Positions 42,379-45,712 of a stretch of DNA of 45,712 nucleotides are shown piece after piece. Both the position numbers and the translations under genes were made by a program. The notes under the pieces are model-generated. The model saw nothing but the letters and a program-made list of their open reading frames with translations, did not search any database and was not told where the DNA came from. Source of the DNA: Bacillota bacterium (lineage in GTDB: Bacteria > Bacillota > UBA4882 > UBA8346). The DNA is taken from NCBI GenBank assembly GCA_029776205.1, contig JAKOTQ010000077.1:1-45712 (forward strand). The letters run 5' to 3'. Each line of letters starts with the position of its first letter. The first letter of the stretch is position 1.

Positions 42379-42617
42379 GCATGGAATCCTTTCATCAGGA
42401 GTAGATTATAATCCGTAGTTTCAGGGTTTTATTCATACTAGCATAGATTGCTTGGGGGTTCAAGGCATCGGCGAAAGAGTTTGGAAATCAGTTACAAAGC
42501 CTTGATGTGATTTACGCAGGTAGTGTTTGGCTCGTCATCGGTTTCAAAGGATTGTCGGTGTCCTGCCGAATGCAACGTGATTGCTGAAAGGTTTACTCAT
42601 TGTTCATGGAAATCCGA

Positions 42618-42667
42618 TTGACTTTAATGGCCATAATCGGTAGAATTCTACAGTTAGAATTCAATTC
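42618..42667 (+). promoter_or_regulatory. MATE promoter with tandem palindromic operator-like sites
   Basis: TTGACT (42618-42623), a 17-base spacer and TAGAAT (42641-42646). The -10 is embedded in the perfect 12-bp palindrome GTAGAATTCTAC (42640-42651), and a second imperfect copy TTAGAATTCAA follows 14 bases later. A dimeric repressor could cover the -10 and start site. The rest of the gap (42379-42617) shows no gene. Confidence 0.6.
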
Positions 42668-42684
42668 AGATTAAGGAGTATATA

Positions 42685-44051
42685 ATGGATCGATCGCGAG
42701 AACTCGGAGAAGGCAGAATTACACATTTATTGATTAAATTTTCGATTCCAGCCATTGTCGGAATGATGGTGAATGCTTTATACAATGTGGTGGACCGAAT
42801 CTTTGTCGGCCAGGGCGTCGGTTCGATGGCTATCGCTGGGATTACCATCGGATTTCCGATGATGATTGTCTTGATGGCCTTTGGAATGTTAATCGGGCAA
42901 GGGGCCAATGCTTTAATCTCCATTCGGTTGGGAGAGGGCAAGCGAGAAGAAGCCGAGCTGATTATGGGGAATGCCATGGTATTATTGGCTGTGTCCTCGC
43001 TGATTTTAACCGTTTTGGGGTTAATTTTCATGGATCCGTTGTTGCGGTTGTTCGGTGCCAGTGAGGCGGTCTTGCCTTTCGGTCGGGCTTATATGAAAAT
43101 TATTTATTTTGGAGCTGTTTTTCAGGGAATCGGGTTTGGTATGAATAACTTTATTCGGTCTGAAGGCAATCCTAAGATTGCTATGATGACCATGTTGATT
43201 GGGGCTGTATTAAATACGATCCTTGACCCAATTTTTATCTATACCTTTAAAATGGGATCGAGGGTGCGGCTTGGGCCACCATTTTGTCACAGGCGGCTTC
43301 GGCAGTATGGGTAGTCTGGCATTTTATCGGGGGCCGCAGTGTTCTCAAACTGCGGGTCAAAAACTTTCGAATGAATTGGCCGGTTATTTTGCCGGCGTTA
43401 GCCATCGGGCTTGCTCCCTTTTCTATGCAATTGGCTTCCGGTTTGTTAAATTCCATCTTAAACCGGCAGTTAGTGAACTATGGCGGGGATTTGGCTGTAT
43501 CTGTCATGGGGATCGTCGGCAGTATCGCGACCCTGATTGTGATGCCGATCTTCGGAATTAACCAGGGAGTTCAACCGATTATCGGGTATAATTATGGGGC
43601 GCAAAAATTTGATCGGGTGAAACGGGCCCTTTGGGGCGCAGTATTGGCTGCAACTGCTGTGGTTGTAATTGGATTTATCTTGATTCAACTTTTCCCAGCC
43701 TGGCTCATTGGGTTCTTTAATCGGGATCCTAAATTGCTTGCTTTGGGGACCCGGGCGTTACGGATTTTTAATACCATGTTGCCGGTCATCGGTTTTCAAA
43801 TTGTCAGTGCTGCGTATTTTCAATTCGTCGGTAAACCGCGGCAGGCGATGTTTTTGAGCTTATCCCGGCAGCTCCTGTTATTGATTCCGGCGCTGCTCAT
43901 CTTGCCCCGGTTTTGGGGGATCGACGGGGTTTTCTATGCAGGCCCTGCGGCAGACTTGGGTTCTGCCATTTTGACCGGGATTTGCTTATATAAAGAACTC
44001 CAACATCTCGAAGATCGGCACTTGGAAGGATTGGCGCTCGAAGAAGCATAA
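42685..44051 (+). pseudogene. MATE family multidrug/Na+ antiporter, interrupted by one frameshift
   Basis: Together the two reading frames give a full MATE exporter of about 455 residues and 12 membrane segments: LLIKFSIPAIVGMMVNALYNVVDRIFVGQGVGSMAIAGI at the start, then NNFIRSEGNPKIAMMTMLIGAVLNTILDPIFIYTFKMG. At about 43255 the frame breaks: the sequence AAAATGGGATCGAGGGTGCGG lacks one base relative to the expected Met-Gly-Ile-Glu-Gly-Ala-Ala-Trp reading. In the other frame it runs on as ATILSQAASAVWVVWHFIGG to the stop at 44051. The first frame alone stops at 43314. Either the gene is inactive or the base is missing from this sequence. AAGGAG precedes the ATG. Confidence 0.85.
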
Positions 44052-44345
44052 CAAAATAGTTGACTTGACAGTGGGGCAGTTGACAGTTAAAAAGTTTAAA
44101 ATGTAAAGGGAAAAGTAGAAAATTAGAAGACAGAATACAATAGACAGGAGTCAGAAGAAAAACTGAAACTTTACTCATGCCTCATGTCTAATTTGTACAT
44201 TGCGAACTGTGTACTGTGAACTACCCGAAAAAAGAACTGTCCACTGTACACTGTAAACTCTACTCATGTCTCATGTCTCACGTCTCATGCCTAATCTGTG
44301 TACCGTTCATCGTGCACTGTGTACCCTTAAGTATAAGCTGGAGGA
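44052..44345. repeat. Word-based degenerate intergenic repeat, copy 2
   Basis: About 290 bases without a credible gene, largely assembled from variants of two words: ACTGT/ACAGT with TAC or GAAC spacers (TTGCGAACTGTGTACTGTGAA, GTCCACTGTACACTGTAAAC) and CTCATGTCTCATG (ACTCATGCCTCATGTCT, CTCATGTCTCACGTCTCATG). The first 100 bases also hold TTGACAGT copies and an A-rich stretch. It resembles the smaller copy at 11750-11880. Confidence 0.7.
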
Positions 44346-44349
44346 TTCG

Positions 44350-45567
44350 ATGAAACGCCCTGAACTGTTAATACCGGCCGGGAATTTGGAAAAGTTACGT
44401 ACGGCTCTGTTATATGGCGCAGATGCGGTATATGTCGGGATTGAGGGATTGAGCCTTCGGGCTGCTTCGGCGGAATTCCCCATGAATGACTTGGAGAAAG
44501 GGATTCGAGAAGCTCACCGTCGTGGGGTTAAAGTCTACGGGGCGATGAATTTATTTGCCCGAAACGAGGATTTGGAGAGGGCAGCAGCGATCGTCCCAGA
44601 TTTGGAATCGATGGGAATCGATGCTTTGATTGTCAGTGATCCCGGCATGATTCGTTTAGTGCGGCAGCTTGCTCCGAAGCTTCCGTTGCATTTGAGCACT
44701 CAGGCCAATACGACCAATGCTGCGGCAGTACGTTTCTGGGCAGAGCAAGGGATTTCCCGGGTAGTGCTGGCCAGGGAGTTGACTCTGGCCGAGATTGCGG
44801 AGATCGCTGCGGCTGCACCGGAAACCGAGTTGGAACTGTTTGTTCATGGAGCTATGTGTATGGCCTATTCAGGCCGTTGTTTTCTCTCGGCCCACTGGAA
44901 CCGGCGCAGTGCCAATCAAGGGGATTGCACTCAACCCTGTCGGTGGGATTACTATCTGGTGGAGGCTTCCCGTCCGGATCAACCTTTAATACTGGGAGAG
45001 GATGCCCGCTATTCATACCTGTTAAGCTCAAAGGATCTGTGTATGATCGAATATATACCGGAGATTTTGGCCGCCGGTGTTTCCAGTTTGAAGGTTGAGG
45101 GAAGGATGAAATCCGTCTATTATGTAGCGGCTGTAACTCGGGTTTACCGTCAGGCTATCGATGCGTATCTCGCCGATTCGGCTCATTTCCGGGTGGAACC
45201 TGAGTGGTTGGATGAACTACGCAAAATTAGTTATCGCGATTATACTACTGGCTTTTATTTTACCCAGGAGAAAATTAACGAGGTCAACCCGGACGTGAAT
45301 TATTGGCAAACTTATGATTTGGTGGGTACGGTTCTTGCGTATGATGCTGAAAAATCTCGAATTTTGGTTGGAGTTCGCAATGGGTTGTGGGAAGATGATA
45401 CCATCGAATTGTTGTTGCCTCAGGAGACAGTAACGCTCAATCCGGCGGTCATGGTCGATGAAGCAGGTGTACCGTTAAAAGCAGCGCATAATGGTTATCG
45501 GGTTTATTTGCCCGTTGCGACGGAAGTTCCGGTGGGAGCTGTCATCCGTCGTAAAATGAAAAAGTAA
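44350..45567 (+). CDS. U32 family peptidase-like protein (tRNA hydroxylation TrhP/YrrO type)
   Basis: A 405-residue protein starting MKRPELLIPAGNLEKLRTALLYGADAVYVG, the TIM-barrel start of the U32 family. Four cysteines in the family's iron-sulfur pattern lie at 170, 177, 193 and 197 (HGAMCMAYSGRCFLSAHWNRRSANQGDCTQPCRW), followed by SSKDLCMIEYIPEILAAGVSSLKVEGRMKSVYYVAAVTRVYR. Bacterial relatives help hydroxylate uridine 34 of tRNA; others act in ubiquinone synthesis or as collagenases, so the exact role is open. The start is the ATG at 44350 after GGAGG; the 28 in-frame codons before it are translated repeat sequence. Confidence 0.9.
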   Translation: MKRPELLIPAGNLEKLRTALLYGADAVYVGIEGLSLRAASAEFPMNDLEKGIREAHRRGVKVYGAMNLFARNEDLERAAAIVPDLESMGIDALIVSDPGMIRLVRQLAPKLPLHLSTQANTTNAAAVRFWAEQGISRVVLARELTLAEIAEIAAAAPETELELFVHGAMCMAYSGRCFLSAHWNRRSANQGDCTQPCRWDYYLVEASRPDQPLILGEDARYSYLLSSKDLCMIEYIPEILAAGVSSLKVEGRMKSVYYVAAVTRVYRQAIDAYLADSAHFRVEPEWLDELRKISYRDYTTGFYFTQEKINEVNPDVNYWQTYDLVGTVLAYDAEKSRILVGVRNGLWEDDTIELLLPQETVTLNPAVMVDEAGVPLKAAHNGYRVYLPVATEVPVGAVIRRKMKK

Positions 45568-45579
45568 ATCCGATGTCAT

Positions 45580-45608
45580 TTGACGTTATTGGTTTTTAAC
45601 TGTACAAT
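45580..45608 (+). promoter_or_regulatory. Promoter of the terminal ferredoxin-like gene
   Basis: TTGACG (45580-45585), a 17-base spacer and TACAAT (45603-45608), about 45 bases before the ATG. Confidence 0.7.
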
Positions 45609-45652
45609 GAGAGTATCGGTTACCAATTAGAACAAAATAATGAGGTGGAGTT

Positions 45653-45712
45653 ATGAAACCAGTAACGGTTCAAATCTGTGTTGGGACCCATTGTACAATG
45701 ATGGGGGCAATG
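45653..45712 (+). CDS. Thioredoxin-like [2Fe-2S] ferredoxin (NuoE/HydC-like), 5' end only
   Basis: Twenty codons are visible: VTVQICVGTHCTMMGAM follows the first three residues. The pattern C-V-G-T-x-C is the first half of the 2Fe-2S site of NuoE-like thioredoxin-fold ferredoxins. A strong GAGGTGGAG ribosome binding site lies upstream of the ATG at 45653. The remainder is beyond the window, so whether it belongs to a hydrogenase, formate dehydrogenase or NADH-dehydrogenase complex cannot be said. Confidence 0.65.
   Translation, partial: MKPVTVQICVGTHCTMMGAM

Noticed and set aside
44266-44349. Extended N-terminus of the U32 protein
   Set aside because: The 28 extra codons are translated repeat words; the GGAGG site and the conserved MKRPELLIPAGN start point to 44350.

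Overview
The window looks like chromosome from an anaerobic, Firmicutes-type (Bacillota) bacterium. The signs are strong GGAGG-type ribosome binding sites, many TTG/GTG starts, near-consensus TTGACA/TATAAT promoters, U-tract terminators, a T-box leader, an ABC-F gene behind an attenuator-like leader, and a ferredoxin-type sulfite reductase. The exact lineage cannot be fixed from sequence alone. Two binding proteins (sulfate, methionine) have plain signal peptides instead of lipoboxes, which hints at, but does not prove, a diderm Firmicute. No rRNA, tRNA, CRISPR array, prophage or transposase was seen.

Layout. 1-2.8 kb: a truncated YafY/WYL-type regulator, an alpha/alpha-toroid protein, a zinc-ribbon protein and a sugar-phosphate isomerase-like TIM barrel. 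3.0-4.3 kb: proA without proB. 4.4-8.1 kb (minus): the polyamine importer potABCD. 8.2-9.8 kb (minus): two tandem RMD1/DUF155 proteins. 10-19.6 kb: an exported GHL10-type glycoside hydrolase, cytoplasmic asparaginase, SelO, an ABC-F protein, an aspartate dehydrogenase-like and a 2-hydroxyacid dehydrogenase-like pair, glutathione peroxidase and a DUF6512 membrane protein. 19.7-20.8 kb: a consensus promoter and a T-box leader (specifier read as GAG, Glu) before a small frameshifted ORF and a LUD-domain protein.

20.9-37.3 kb is the centrepiece: 18 co-directional, mostly overlapping genes between one strong promoter and one terminator. They encode sulfate uptake (binding protein, CysT, CysW, CysA); a ThiS-like sulfur carrier, its E1-like activator and a JAMM protease; a small siroheme/4Fe-4S sulfite reductase; a TusA-like protein; APS reductase, CysD and CysN; then precorrin-2 dehydrogenase, HemA, HemC, CobA-HemD, HemB and HemL. 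Read together they take sulfate in, activate it to APS, reduce it to sulfite and then sulfide, make the siroheme the reductase needs, and probably load the sulfide on a carrier protein as a thiocarboxylate. The carrier ends in GGGSN, so the JAMM protease is expected to trim it, as in the HcyS/HcyF/HcyD route described in Wolinella. The CysN C-terminus is an APS-kinase-like domain that has lost its P-loop, which fits the APS-type (4Fe-4S) reductase. The leader of this operon folds into a long nested hairpin and also carries an inverted pair of GGAAT-type motifs. A related motif sits at the same place in the metNIQ promoter.

37.4-45.7 kb: metNIQ (minus), coaBC, a P1/DmpA-family peptidase (minus), a frameshifted MATE exporter, a U32 family protein, and the first 20 codons of a thioredoxin-like 2Fe-2S ferredoxin. 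Two intergenic stretches (about 11.75-11.88 kb and 44.05-44.34 kb) share an odd word-based degenerate repeat.
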